From Glossina fuscipes (lineage: Eukaryota; Arthropoda; Insecta; Diptera; Glossinidae): a stretch of DNA of 64,000 nt. The notes below the pieces were generated by a model, which was given only the letters and a program-made list of their open reading frames with translations, was not told the DNA's origin and did no database searches. A program made the translations under genes and the position numbers. Shown here piece by piece: positions 12,971 to 26,135 of this stretch. The stretch lies in NCBI RefSeq assembly GCF_014805625.2, contig NW_023998459.1, positions 1,234,213 through 1,298,212 of the forward strand, in the 5' to 3' direction. Position 1 is the first letter of the stretch. Every line of letters starts with the position of its first letter.

Positions 12971-13696
12971 TACCTTACTTTACTTTTGTTTTTTAAATAT
13001 CTATATAAAGTAAATGACGTTCGTGGATACACATTCATGAATTTCTCAATGGAATCAACCAAACAAGTTGTATAACACGCTGTTTGTTAATATATAAAAA
13101 ATAAAGCGTGTAGCAAAAGTCGCGAGCCTTGTAACAAAAACGTAAAGAAATACCTTACGCGACAAAAGTCTGCACACTTATTAATTATGACAACTAACGA
13201 GCATTCATTTAATTCGAAACGTTCGCCATGGATAAATATAACAAGAAATTGAAATTTTAGTCAGATATTTAATGGTCAAGAATTCTCATCTCTACTCGAC
13301 CTATAGCAAAAAATTTTCCAAAAAAAAAAAAATGCGAACCTTCATAGTCATGATGGTAGACCATGAAAACTTTCTAAGAAATGACAGAAAAATGTTGGAG
13401 CATCCGCTTACTCCAATCGACCACGAACTCTCAGTCGTGATCAGATAGTTCGTGTTATTAGTGAAATAAGAGCAGATTTATATGGAAAAATGGCAAAAAG
13501 TATTGCTGCAGGATTGAATTTCTGCAAAAGCCCAAAGGCGGTCATTTACATATCGTTTTTAAATTAAAATAGCACGAGCCAATATCTAAAATAAAAGAAA
13601 AATTAATGACGATATTTACCTTTTATATATTATATAATATTTTACCGTTTAGTTTGTATTACGAATTAAAACGAAAAAAATAAAACACTTATTTGA
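12971..13696. other. Intergenic between LINE copies
   Basis: No gene recognised. It separates two copies of the same LINE lying in the same orientation. It contains a poly-A run near 13319-13331. Confidence 0.5.
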
Positions 13697-14885
13697 TTTC
13701 ATATTTATTTATTTATTTATTTATTTTAATTCTACTTATACATGAAACTCAACTAAATAAATAACAGTCGAGTTCAATTGGCTCTTAATGCAAAACTTAT
13801 ATTAATTAATAGTAAAACTTAGTATAAGTACAATAAAACAAATAAGAAGGAAAAAAAAAAGAAAAAGAAAAAAAGCATGTACACAATCAGCATAGAGCCA
13901 CACTTACAACCGGTACAGGACCAAATTGGAAATGAACCCCTAAGCCATTGCAAATATGCATAAGCTTGGCAACCGATAATAGTTAACATCTACTAATTTG
14001 CGAATCAATGACTTTTTAAGGTTAAGAGCTAGTTTAAGTACGACATAGGTAAATCACGCGTATTAAGCAATGTTGCTTTAATGGACTTTAAAGGGTCCGG
14101 TAACGAGAATAAGTGATGGACGTCATTTAGGTTCTTGCAAACGACGCGGAGCGGGTTGAACAACTCATAATTATATTTACACTGACTAAGCTTAACCAAG
14201 ATAAAGTGCCTGAGAAGCGGTTAGGGACATTAAAGCTTATTTCACCAAGTAATGAAGGCGAGTCAATAGCACCATTTATTACTTTGATTACAAAGGAAAC
14301 GCTAAGAACAAACCTACGTTTCTTAAGAGACGGTAAGGACAGCAGAAGCAACCTATTTTCGTAGGGAGGAAGAGAGGCAATCGGATCCCAACCCAAATTT
14401 CTAAGAGCAAACAGCGAGAATTGCTTTTGAACAGATTCAATTGAATCCCCTATATGAAGGGGACCACACAACAGAGGCATACTCGAGTATGGGTCCAACC
14501 ATATACAGCGTTTTCGTAATGTAGGGAGCATCAAGCTCTTTAGACCACCTTTTTATAAAACCAAGCGCAGACGTAGCTTTTATAATCGAGGGCTCAATAT
14601 GCAAGTTAAAACGTAACCTATGGTCAAATAGAACGCCTAAATCTGTAATCGAATCGACGTCCTCCAACTTATGCGAATCTATGAAATACTAAGTAATGAC
14701 TGGCTTTCTTCTTGGGAAAGAAAGCTTCTTACATTTACTCAGATTTAGTTTCAGAAGATTCACAGAGCACCATGCAACAAAATTATCCAAGTCACCTTGA
14801 AGCTGATGTGATTGCGATTCAACAGAAAAGGAAGAAAACAGTTTCCCATCATCAGCATACATTAAGATCTGGCTCTCGATCAACG
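13697..14885 (-). mobile_element. LINE copy A (jockey-like), 5' truncated, retains YADD
   Basis: The minus-strand 3' half of a jockey-like non-LTR retrotransposon ORF2. In order it reads ILMYADDGKLF with the reverse-transcriptase catalytic YADD (14689-14883), then SVNLLKLNLSKCKKLSF, then the thumb and C-terminal region (IKRWSKELDAPYITKTLY, ILEYASVVWSPSY, FALRNLGWDPI, LPPYENRLLLLSLPSL) in two further frames. The element ends with a roughly 400-base AT-rich 3' UTR and an (ATTT)n tail at about 13702-13727. Frames at 14127-14534, 14437-14667 and 14689-14883 are parts of one broken ORF. The upstream endonuclease and the first half of the reverse transcriptase are missing. Confidence 0.88.
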
Positions 14886-17800
14886 TTCTGAATCGATTTA
14901 AGAATTTTTATCTATCCGTCTGTATGTCTGTCTCTCTAAGTAATGCATACCTTCCTCCTGATCAAAAAAATAATAATATCAGCTTCAAATTTGGCAAAAA
15001 TTGAAAATTTTTGCCCGCTGGTTAATATGGAAAAAGGCTCAAACTGGTCAGAGAGCACGCCAGCAGACAAAGTGATTTAGGAACACTTTTGCTTTGAAAA
15101 GTCACAAAATATGTTTTCATTCACTTTAAAGTAAGAATGGTGTAAAGTAAAAGTGCCATGTGCCCCTTAAGTTTCGCAGGCGGCTTACATAATATGCTAT
15201 GAGGAACACAAACCTACATTGTATGCTTTACAAATTTTTAACTATTTCTTGCGTATGTATTGAGACATCCAACTACATAAGAAAGCATAGGTAAGTATTA
15301 CTTTGGCTTTAGTTTGCTAGTAAATGCCGTATCTATGTACGGCAGCAACAATCGTCATTTTTTAATACAATCTGTTTTATTTCTAAATGACTTAGCAGAG
15401 CGTATATAACTCTTTGTATTTTAATTTGCTGTTAACAACATCACCTTCCTAGTTTCAAGTTCGTTTTTCAATTTTTCGTTAACAATAAGACCAAATACCA
15501 AAATGTTATAAGTAAGCAATTTATATTGCCAAGGTGGCGCCATATGATTCCCAATACAATGTATGTGTGTTTATACTATAAACTTAACAAAACCTGGTTG
15601 GTTTCTGTTAAAATGAAAAATAATATGCACGTCTTCAAGAAACGCCTGTTTTGACAAGCTTCTACTTTTTGGTTTACGTTGCATTTTTATAGTTGCTTTT
15701 ACGTTACTTTAAACCATTATTTGCTGTGTTAAATAAAACTAGAAATAACCGGAGAGATATAGAATTTCTTTTGTATTCTCTGTTTTCTACGCTCTTCTAC
15801 TGTTTTTTTCTACTGCAATTAGCTTTATGTGGCATTTTGGTTACTATCGTTCGTTGGTGTTACCAACTTTATAAACAATTCATATAACCATTATTATCTT
15901 TTTTGTTGCTGGCGTAAGAGCATATATTGCTGCTCATATGTTAGTATGTTGCTAACTGCAAGTTTACAATTTTCTTTATATTATTTATCTGTGTATTGTA
16001 TCTACTTTCATCATGTGCTATCTATTTTTAGAAACTATTTTTTTTTGCATTATAGTCTAGTCAGCAGCAAAGAAAACAGAAAAAAAAGAAAAATGAGTAA
16101 AAAGTATATAATAAAAGCAGGTTTTTTTTATGCCTTCGAAGAATTTACAAGATATATTAACACCTGAAAAGCATGAAAAATTCTACCAAATACTATAAAC
16201 TTCCTTTAATACACAACTCATTTATGTAGAAGGAACTTTTAAACAAAAAAAAACTTGTTCTGGACTATCTCAGCTTTATCAAGTTTTTGCGCATGTGCTA
16301 CTCCAAAAAATTATGAAATGGAAATAAGTTGGCAATGGTGTCTAGATCTTCAATGGAAAATTTACTCTGCTCGTATGTGAAGACATCTTCGTCCTTTCAT
16401 AAAAAAGAAAGCAGTTTTTCTTTTTTTCCCAAATTAAGATCGTAAGGGTTTTAATTTTCGGTACTAATTTCTCTTTAATCACCCATTGAAATTCTGAAAA
16501 TGTTTTAGAAGAAACTTTTAATCTAAGTTTAACCTGTTTATCAATTCGCTTTTATGAGCAAGTTTTTTTTTTTTTTTTTTTTTTTTTTTGCTAAATAAAC
16601 TAAGATAAACAGAATAAACTAAACTGGAGTAAACTAAAGAAAAAGTCAAGTGTTCTGCTTTATTAATTCTAACTAACTAAACGACTTAATTCATCTTTAG
16701 TAGCTTCCTAGAATCATTAAAAATGTTTTTTATGTACTTTAATGAATACATATGTAAAAGCATTTTTATACATTGAGTTCATAAGTACTGAGTCATGGAC
16801 ACATTTAAATTAATGCAAATATAAATTTTAAAAGCATTCAAAAGAATGTAAAAAACAACATATTTTTAGCGTATAAATCATGGTTCTCTGCTAATGGATG
16901 CTAACTCAATTTGTTGACATAACTTGTTTTAATACAAAAGTTGATTCTAATTTCATGTATTTAGTATATCTTTTTGTGTGTAATGTTGATTTTGAATCAA
17001 GCTCGAAATGAAATACAAATGAGACAAAGTAAGTCGAAAATAATTATTCAAAATGATTCTTTCACACTATATGGCATTAAGGTGCTTCGCTGCTTTCAAA
17101 GATAAGTGGACATTTTTGTTGTCCAAGGCACTTTAACCTAATGATTACATAATAATAGAATTATTCTTCCATAGAGTAAGCTAATGACAAAAAAATTGAA
17201 AAATCTGTTATGTACGTAGAGACGTATTAGTCTTCAATAGGTGTCTAAGTAAGATCTTAGTATCTTGTAAGGTGCAACTTTCTTCGTTTTTAATTTGATC
17301 TGTCTCAGCTTATTCTCTCAACTAGCGTAGCAGTGAGCATTCCCTGGTATTGGACAAAAAAAATGTTACCTTCTTTTCCTACATTTGAATTCATTTTTCG
17401 AACACAATTTCTACAATGTCTATGAAATAAGGCTCTTATGAGATATACTTCTTAGATCTGAACTATTAGTTCATAGTCAATATAATGTTAATAAAAAGAA
17501 TTTTATTAATTTAAAGGATTTCGCAAATGCCGTGCATAAGATATCATTACTAAATATTTCTTCAACTCTACATTCTCTTTAGATGTTATATTAACATTTG
17601 GCACCTAGAACCTATCTAGGCACGTTAATATTGTTCAAACTTGTGAAAGCCAATTTTCTTTAAAATTAAGTTTTTTGATGTTGCACATGATCAAAATAAG
17701 TCCAAAAAACTACACGAGAAAATTAACGAAACTGGTCCCATTCATGATAAACTAAGCCCTGGTAAGCCAAAATGTAGTCGTTTGGTATGGACTTACGCAA

Positions 17801-18094
17801 ATTACGGATGACTAGTCCTTATGTCTTCGAAAACGCATTTGAAAGAGTTATTAACGTAAATAAATACCAAATCAATTTTTATGCGCCATGTTTACAATAT
17901 CCACCAACGAACCATGCGATATGCATCTTTGATTTTCGCATAGATGCTCGTAAACGCTGTCGTCGCAGCTACCTTACTACAAATGCGGGAACCTATCACA
18001 ATAACGCAACTAATTGGCGTAAAATATCTTTATATTGTATGTTATTGTACCTATTACCGAAATATCGCGGGTGTATTCATTTTGTCGAAACGTT
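14886..18094. other. Intergenic, nothing recognised
   Basis: Over 3 kb without a supportable gene. A roughly 27-base poly-T run lies at about 16563-16589. Open frames at 15693-15887 and 15829-16167 are AT-rich and hydrophobic, overlap in different frames and match nothing I know. The 17787-18149 frame (120 codons) likewise has no domain. Confidence 0.5.
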
Positions 18095-18825
18095 CGCAAC
18101 GTCCAGAATGAAGCTCCAAAGACCCATAAAGTATATATATTTGACTTAAGTACGGGCAGTGCAGTGCCCGTTGGTCTGTGTAATGGCTGTTGTAAACATT
18201 CTCCTGGCCTCAAACTTGGCAGAAATATTGGAAGTTCTTACACGCAGCTTGTTATTGAAAACAGGCCAAATCGGTCAAAGGCCACGATCACAGTACCATG
18301 TAAACTGAGAACACCTCTGTTTTTTAAAAGGAATAAAAAATTGGTTTTTTGCTCATTACTGATAAAGTATAGCAGAAAAATGTTCAAAAATTTCAACTAA
18401 TATTCTATGTGTGACGTTGTAGCAACTGTACAAAAATAGAAAAAACTCATCACGCTTACAGAATGTTATAGCGTAGAAACAAGCTTCAAAAACCCCACAA
18501 AGTAAGAATAGTCCTAAACATGCCCGTTATTTTCTCTGTCCATCTGTCTGTCTGTGCAACTGTGCAGTATGGTAAACTTTCTCCCGTTAGCGAAAAATTG
18601 CAAAAGAATTTGGGAATGCCGTGGAATTTTCAAAAGACATGCCTACAAAGTCCACGCGGATTTTGTTCTTTTACTTTTTCTGTCTTGTTTAGAATAACGG
18701 CGATTTTGATAAGAGATTCGGCCACGACAACGCTGATAGGTGCAAAAAATTCAATCACAGCTGAATATGATTTTCTTACCTTTTTAACTGATAATCGCAG
18801 TTTTTGCTTGAAAGTGGTTTGCAAA
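18095..18825 (-). repeat. Dispersed repeat R1, reverse copy
   Basis: Reverse complement of the R1 family: the R1 head signature (GTGGCCGAATCTCTTAT on minus) is near 18720 and the middle block with AACAGAGGTGTTCTCAG on minus is near 18310. It is diverged and interrupted. Frames read through it on either strand are spurious. Confidence 0.6.
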
Positions 18826-18959
18826 TAATGGTTTTTCAAATCTTTTTAGAAATAACAACGGACGCACATCAACTTTAGCTTATAATTTGAAGAACCCATC
18901 GAATTCGCTAGCTTTCAAGTCAAACAATTTATGCATTTTTTTGTGGCATTAGTGGATAA

Positions 18960-19345
18960 TAGCTTTCATTGCGTTAAGATCATTTCCTGTACTATAGCAG
19001 GGACCGGCAAGCTTTGTCCATGTATATTTGTGTCATAGAATATACGACCAAATTTTTATGGATGTACCTCTCAATAATATTGCCCTTGGATTTGGTCCGT
19101 TTTCAATACCGAGCGGAGAACAAAACTTCCAATGTTTCTGACAAATTTGAAAATGTTAACTTCATTTTCGGCCAAGGGAACGTTTATAGCAGATATTACG
19201 CAGACTGACAAGCGGACAAGTTTTTATTTAAAATTCATAAATATATATATTTTAAAGAGTCTCTGAAATTTTCTCTTGGACGTTGCAAAGGTTTTGACAG
19301 TATGAATAAAACCCTCATCCTTCGTGGATGGGCAGAAGAATCAAG
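18960..19345 (+). repeat. Dispersed repeat R1, 3' half, forward
   Basis: Matches the 3' half of the R1 copies at 10395-11275 and 32875-33635 (CTTCCAATGTTTCTGA, TTCATTTTCGGCCA, GTTTTGACAGTATGAATA then ACCCTCATCCTTCG). It lies about 140 bases from the reverse copy at 18095-18825, giving a divergent pair. Confidence 0.62.
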
Positions 19346-20779
19346 ATTTAGATGATGGTTATTTTATCGCCAAGTGCCACATAAACACATTCAAATTTGC
19401 AGAAATTTCCTTCAATTTATAAAATATATTAGCCAATGTGATTTCAGTTCATTTACGCAGGCAAGATCAAAAAGAACTTCAAATATTTTTAGGTTATCCC
19501 GAAAAAGCAGCACTTAAAAAGCAATTTTTAAATACTCTTTTCGCCGTTTAAATTTCATTTAGAATATCTTTGAAATACAGATTTTGTTTTGAGTTTGCAA
19601 TGTTTTCTTTAGAAAACATTTATAAACTTTATAAAGTGCTACTGATTTCATGGAAAATTTCACCCTCTCTTTGAAAATCAGTCTTTATTACAAAAGATTA
19701 AATAGGAAAAGGTTTTTTTTTTTTTTATTACCACTGTGTGTTAAGCAAACGTATTTAATTACTGGAGGCAATTAATGATTCGAACACAGTAACTATTTTC
19801 CTCTTAAATTTTCTTGTCTGTTTTCTTGCTAAGCAAAAAAAAGCTATTGAATTTCTAAAAATTGCAGCAAATAAAGATAATGAATAATTTTTTTTTCTAA
19901 CTAGCAACGATTTCTGCTTACCAAGGTAAAATTGTCACTATCATTATAATCATTTGTGGTCAAAGCCAAGGTCCAGTATATTTCGCAAGCCATAAAACTA
20001 TTAAAGCTTATTGTAAGTAATTTAATTATAAAATCTTATATATTTATAAACAAACATTGACAATTTATTTTTAGCAATTAACTCCAGCAACGTTTATTAC
20101 AAATGTCAGAAACACATGTTTTTGATAGCAAATGCAAAAACTAAAGGAAAAAATTAACAAAATTTTTCCTACCTTATACGTTTTTGTAACGCGAGAAATG
20201 CTTAGATATGTTTAGTTTTGCACAATCATTGTCGAAACTGGTCTTTGCTCACGCAAGTAGAACAGAAACAACAAATAAATGCAAGAATAAAAGCACAAGA
20301 AATAACAACAGACATAAATTTAAGCATTGCATGCCATAAGCTGTCGTTTGGAGAATGACTTCTACAAGTCTTTGACGTCGTTCCATATGTTTTTTTTTTT
20401 TTTTTTTTCTTTCCTTTTTTCGATTTTTTTAATAATATTCCTTTTCTCTGCAAACTGCTGTCAACTATTATCTCCTATGTCTTCGGTCCTCATTTACTTG
20501 ATATATATATATATATATGTATCCGTGTCATAGACAAGTTTAACTGGATTGAAAAGGTGCATGAACAACAGACACAATACCAACGGATCAATTGACAAGT
20601 GGTGCTTTTCATTTTTATAATTCAATGAGTACACGGTTAACATTGAAATATAACTGAAAACTGCTATAACTGCTCTTATATTGTTTAAAGTAAATTCCAC
20701 TAACTTCGGTTTTCTTAAGTGCTAACACAATTCATTGCTATACATATAATAGCCTGGTACTCAAGCAAATTATTTGATT
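19346..20779. other. Intergenic, nothing recognised
   Basis: No gene seen. It includes a poly-T tract near 20390-20410 and a short (TA)n run near 20501-20518. Frames around 20226-20700 on both strands are produced by these simple runs. Confidence 0.5.
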
Positions 20780-21140
20780 TGGAATTGTCGAAAAAACATT
20801 ATCAAGTGCAAGGCAAAATATTTTTGTAATAGTTTTCTTGTACACGATAAGTGTCTTTCGCCAATTACATTCGCTCGTAAGTATAAATGGGGACATCGGC
20901 TCCAATTGTAGCAAGAGCATTGGAAATTCTTGCATGCGGGTTGGTACTGACATTGTGCCATAGGACACGCTCACAATCGAACATAAACTAAGTGCTAAAC
21001 CCTAAGCTCATTTTTCAGAAGCAAACAAAAAAAAAATTCAATATTTTGCTCATTACCTCATTACAAATAGTAACAGATATAACGATAACTTACAGCATCT
21101 GTACAAAAGTGGAGAAAATCGGCCACGGTTTTTTTAAAAA
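20780..21140 (-). repeat. Dispersed repeat R1, degenerate reverse fragment
   Basis: Read on minus it gives the R1 middle: the CACGG/GCCGATTTTCTC block near 21110, TACAGATGCTGTAAG and the block ending near GAATTTCCAATGCTC. Strongly diverged, so the boundaries are approximate. Confidence 0.45.
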
Positions 21141-23261
21141 AAAACTAGCGAAATGAATTATCAATGGTTCGTTCAGAACTAAATGTAATTTTCTTATTTG
21201 CTAATACATAGTGCAAAGATATTCATGTTCATTCGCTCTCAAACTAAATTGAAAGTGTACATAACACTTATTCGCTCGCTTTCAATGCTCAACATCTTAC
21301 TTCTCTTCTGCAAAGGGACAACTGAAGCTTTCTATCTACTTCTGTGAATGAAGAGTCAGACACAAAGTGCTTAGGGAATAAAGAACGTGATAAGATTGTC
21401 AATAATCTTTAATCTAAATCTAAAAGAGTGGGCGAATGCGATAGACATTTCAGATCATAATATGAATTGCCTATATACAACAATACAGTAAGTAAGTTTA
21501 ATAATTGGAAAGTCTGTCGAATGGCATTAAGACCTGCCCAGCTGCTATTCGCATGGCTATCATCGACTTCTAAAGAAAAGACTCAGTGCTTTATTCGTTT
21601 TCTTAAACGTTTTACTCAACGATATGGAGCCCACATGTTCGTCTGCTGGCATAAGTTTTCTTCTTTTTCTTTTTATTGGCTTCTTTGATCTTTTGAAGAC
21701 GGCCAACTGAACAACACCGTAAAAAGGCATTGAAATAACTCTCTATTCAGAGCATTCTTAACGTCTTAGAGTCCAGAAATTGCATATGTCGGAAACTCAT
21801 GGATATTCTGACAAACAAAGAGTCGAACGAATTAATAAATAAAACAATTTTTCACTTCTTTTAATAATAATTAATTTGATATTCATGACCAACAGCTCAT
21901 TAACAGAAAAGCAATTAATAACCGCTTAATAAATATTTCCAATAATAGTAAACATAATACGACGTAACAGTCTCGTTTCTGTACTTTCTTTTAGTTACGA
22001 GTGAGCCGGTGTAAAGAAATCGAGCGTATTTACAACGTTGTTCTTTTTTAGTTCCATAAAAACGTCATTTGGTTCCATTACAATTGAAATCGATCAGTTT
22101 ATACCAGTAGGAATTAATATTAGGAGCCTTAACTAATTCTCATCTTGGTCCTTTTTGCATACCATTTCTTGTCCTTCCTTGTATTCCTTTGAACACAGAA
22201 TTATACTTGAATTCTTTCTAGTTGCACATTTTAATGATCTTTTCAAAAGACTCTGCTTACATCACCAGTACGGTTTTTTTTAAAAGAAAATAATGAAGAT
22301 GTCTCCAATGCCCTTTTTTTTAAGGAAGTCAAATTTGTAAACCACAAATTACGTGCAATACAAGTAGACAAGAAATATACTTCTCAGGCAAATCGGAAAT
22401 TTTTAACGCACGTATATTTATTCAAGTGACATTTTTGTAGTTAAGTGAATATAAAATCATGGTAAGCAAAATAGATGATTATGAAAAATAATGTATATAT
22501 CTATATATTGTATGTAATCTTAATAGAACCTAAGTTAGTAGAATATAAATAATCAATATTATTTGAATTAATTCTCATCAACTCCTCCTCGGAAGTTTTG
22601 ATAATGCACTCCATTGTGGTTATCGCGCGTATCTTAGGTGCGTGCATTATTTCAAACTTACGTTTAACAAAACGGAGATCTTTACATTATTCAACAAATT
22701 CTCAAGACATTGCAAATATTATCCAATTCAAGCAATTTCTTTTCACCTCTTTCTGATAAGATATGAGCTCAATGCAGAAAAGAGTGACTAGCCAGTCCCT
22801 TGAAGCTATGAAAACAAGAATGTCATGAAACCACTAGTCGGAATCTTAACTTGACAACGATTGAAAGAAATTTTAACCAAAGCGAGCAACGTTTGGTGAA
22901 AAAGCTTGAGAGGGTAACGCTTCCTACGTCAGTGCTGCAAATGTCTCTTCGATGGCTTTTGACGAATCAGCTTGAAAGTTTTTCACTGACCTACGATTTT
23001 TAGGATAGCATCGATTTTTTAAGAGTGTGAAGATAAATCCGAATTTAACTAGCAAAGACACCTACCATTTTTGATAAGAAAACTATGCTAACGACTTCGA
23101 CAGCTCCGTTAAATAATTATAATTAAGATATGGTTAAATTTGAAAGCCTTCTCCTTCCATATTAAAAAAAGGAAAATATTTTTGTAGACATTTCATGAAT
23201 CAATATGAAAACAAACTAAGCAAATTCAAATTTTGCTTATGGGAGCTATTTTTAACGATGT
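21141..23261. other. Intergenic, nothing recognised
   Basis: AT-rich sequence without a supportable gene. A 73-codon plus frame at 21467-21688 matches nothing I know. Confidence 0.5.
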
Positions 23262-24055
23262 TTTGAAATTTGGTATGTTAGCGAAAAATAGATATGGAAG
23301 AACACCCAAATTTGAGACTATAGTGCAGCCAAACTAGAAAATGTCACCTATATCACGTGAATCTATATAAAATTACCTGTAGAATGAACAAAAAAATTAA
23401 AATTTTTGTTTCGAGAAGTACTTTTATTTTTTTTTACTACTACGATTTTTGCAAATTTGGTACGTTAGCGAAAAATGTCTACGGAAAAACACACAAAATA
23501 CTTATAATATAAACACAGTAAACAAAAACATAGATATAATAAGGTGCTTGTGTCTTTCAGTAACAAAAAAAAAATAAATAAAAATATTTTTCTTAATAAT
23601 TGCAAATTTTGTTACATTTGATATTTTCTTACGCGGCACGTGATGTACGCTGCACCAAGTTGCGTTCCTATGAACTATATATTTGCTATGTATCTAAACT
23701 CTCTCTCTCTCTCTCTGCAAGCTTAATAAATGTTGACGCGTATATAAACATATGTATATATACATTTTAGGAAAAAAACACCACATCATTTTGATCTTTG
23801 CAATAGCAAGACAACGTGTACATCATTTATAGAAAAAAACGAATTTGACTTGGTTAAGAAAAAAGTTAAATTTGTTTTTTTCTGTTAATGTTAAATATAT
23901 GATTTTTAAAAATTCATTAAAAGTAGTTCGTTTTTTATATAGATTAACGTGATATAAGTGAATATAGGTGTCATTTTCTAGTTTGGCCGCAATAGAGTCT
24001 CAAATTTGGGTGTTCTTCCAAACCCATTTTTCGCTAACATATCGAACTTCAAAAC
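23262..24055. mobile_element. Inverted-repeat (foldback/MITE-like) element of about 0.8 kb
   Basis: The arm at 23262-23374 and the arm at 23938-24055 are imperfect reverse complements over about 105-115 bases. Both contain TATGTTAGCGAAAAAT, GGAAGAACACCCAAATTTGA, CCAAACTAGAAAATG and a TATATCACGTNAATCTATAT end when read in the same orientation. A third, partial copy of the arm (TTTGGTACGTTAGCGAAAAA) lies inside at about 23450-23500. The interior is AT-rich with a (CT)n run at about 23698-23721 and no open frame. This fits a non-autonomous foldback-type or long-TIR element. I did not establish target-site duplications. Confidence 0.65.
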
Positions 24056-24948
24056 TAACTACCAAACTACCGAACTTTTGGCGAATTTCGAGGTGATGTC
24101 TCCTATCCTGGGTAATGAAGTCAGGTTTTTCTGATAGGTTTTAGCGTCCTTTAAGACATATCAAAAATCTGTAGTCTAAAAATGGTTATAACACGATTTT
24201 AACATTGCATTCTTTCAGTATTCGTAACGTACTTTTGCATGAGATTTACTAGCAATAACTAAGCATTTGTGGTTTTGTGTTGCTAATTAGCGACTTAGTA
24301 TGTTTTATATGTGCACGTTCGTTAAGATTACTTAATTTTAATACTTAGTTTACTTTATTGTTATTCATTTCGCAATAAAGTGTAACTCAGCGAAGACATT
24401 TTAGCGAAGGCACGAACCATAAAAATGTGGGTTATCTTGGGGGGCTAACCTCACTTCAGTGCATTATTTGCGTGTAGTTGATTTTGGGATAAATTTTATG
24501 CATACATTTCGCTATACGTTCCCAGTGTACATACGATGTCTTTTTAGTTATACTTACACGTGTTTATATACTGTTTTTTATTGCGAGCGATAATACGTGC
24601 GCAAATGTCGATATTCAATATAAAGAATTCAGAGTGTTTTCGAGTAATCCCCATACATTCCCTTGTACGAGGGTAATACGAAAAGTTTCAGAGAAAGCCA
24701 TTTTCCATTTCCAGCACTTATAAGGACATATATATGTGTATATATATATAGATGTGCGGATATATGCAACCCCGAGATGGACTTGAGATACCCACCGAAA
24801 GCATGCTGAATCGGTCTAAACTTGTCTGTTCATCTGCCTTGTCTAGTATTTATGTAAGTTTAACATAAAAAAAAAGAAAAACTTTAATACCTAAACAAAT
24901 CTCAATTGATTCGATTCAAATATTAAATAAATTAAAAAACACTCCTCG
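24056..24948. other. Intergenic with an R2 fragment
   Basis: No gene seen. A short piece at about 24770-24860 (GCTGAATCGGTCTAAACTTG and the following TCTGTTCATCTG) resembles the sequence at about 62950-63000 and belongs to repeat R2. Confidence 0.45.
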
Positions 24949-25041
24949 TATGTGGAACTTAATTTGTGGAAAGAGCCCGTATATGGAACTTAATTTGTGG
25001 AAAGAATCCTTAGGTAGAACTTAATTTGTGGAACCCATTTT
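24949..25041. repeat. Three-copy 31-bp tandem repeat
   Basis: Three consecutive 31-base units (24949-24979, 24980-25010, 25011-25041) share GGAACTTAATTTGTGGAA; the third has GTAGAACTT in place of GTGGAACTT. No coding potential. Confidence 0.85.
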
Positions 25042-25149
25042 AATTAATATGTGAAAAGAAAGAAAATCAAAGTTTGGGGAAAAAATTATATATATATTTT
25101 TTTTAGCTAACAAGTGTTTATTTATTATGCACGCAGTCCTTCTCTTCTT

Positions 25150-26135
25150 TCTTTCTGTAGTTCTCAACGTGACGCCTGTTTCCACATTAATGAAGCGGAA
25201 TAAGGAAACTACTTTTCTTACACAAAGGGAAAATATCTGAGTTCAAGGACTGATTAAAAATCATTGATATAGCACCACATAGCTCACTAGAGCATGATTT
25301 GAGTATACATGATGAAATGCCATCACAATTATATTTTACAGACTTCAGGCCATGCAACACCTCATTTTCTGAAATGAGCAAGTTAGCAATCGAAACTGCG
25401 CTAGTTATCAGATATGGATTGTTGACAATTAAATCGGAATCAGCAGTTGTAAAATTTCGTCGGAAGTATTCAGCAAAAAGATTTCATGTTTCAATATCAT
25501 CAGAAGACTCGGAGCCATTAAAGAAAACGTGTGAGGGATATATGGGGAGTTTTCTTTTAAAGTTGACAAGCGTAAAAAAAATTGTTAGGATGAACAAGTA
25601 GCGAGGATATTACCATCTTTATCTTGGTGGTTGAGGTATTAAATCTATGCCTAACAGCAGAATAAACGAAATATTCATTAGCAGAATCTCTTTTCGCAAA
25701 TTTTTTAAAAAGTTTGTTTTTACTTTTTTGGTAATATTTAACACTCTTGTTAAACCACACACATACATACGGTGCGTACATGCTTCGAGGGCGAGGTTGC
25801 TTGATCGCAGTGGATGCAACCATAGCTAAGTTTAACACATCATAGAACGGCGATAGAAGGGTTTCGAAATTCCCAGTAGTAAAATCGAGTATAATGTATA
25901 AAAGATTAAATTTAAGCAATAAGATATTGGTTTTATCAAAATCATAATGTTTATTTGAGGAAGTTGGATTTGGCACATTAGAAGGCCTCAACGGACCATC
26001 ATGTCTGTTATGAAAGGAAATGCAAATTGCGGAAAGATACGAATTCTCAGGTAAACTAAAAGGTGGACACCGATTTCCAGGTATCTCTGTGAACTTGGCA
26101 AAGATTCGCGAGTAGAACATTTTGCATTGGGGAGA
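25150..26135 (-). mobile_element. LINE copy D (jockey-like), decayed ORF2 fragment
   Basis: The minus strand encodes degraded pieces of the same ORF2 as copy B at 49569-51074. The frame at 25557-26120 has NRCPPFSLPENSYL, SSNKHYDFDKTNILLLKFN, IKQPRPRS and WFNKSVKYYQKSKNKLFKKF, the linker between endonuclease and reverse transcriptase. The frame at 25187-25381 has ISENEVLHGLKSVKYNC and SDIFPLCKKSSFLIPLH, the first reverse-transcriptase block. The conserved GPDG motif after KYNC is lost and frames are broken, so it is non-functional. Both ends are truncated. Confidence 0.82.

Noticed and set aside
17787..18400. Two 120-codon plus frames overlapping each other
   Set aside because: The second lies mostly inside repeat R1 and the first has no domain; neither frame is kept in other R1 copies.
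20226..20700. Overlapping frames on both strands rich in Lys, Phe and Ile-Tyr
   Set aside because: They are produced by a poly-T run and a (TA)n run.
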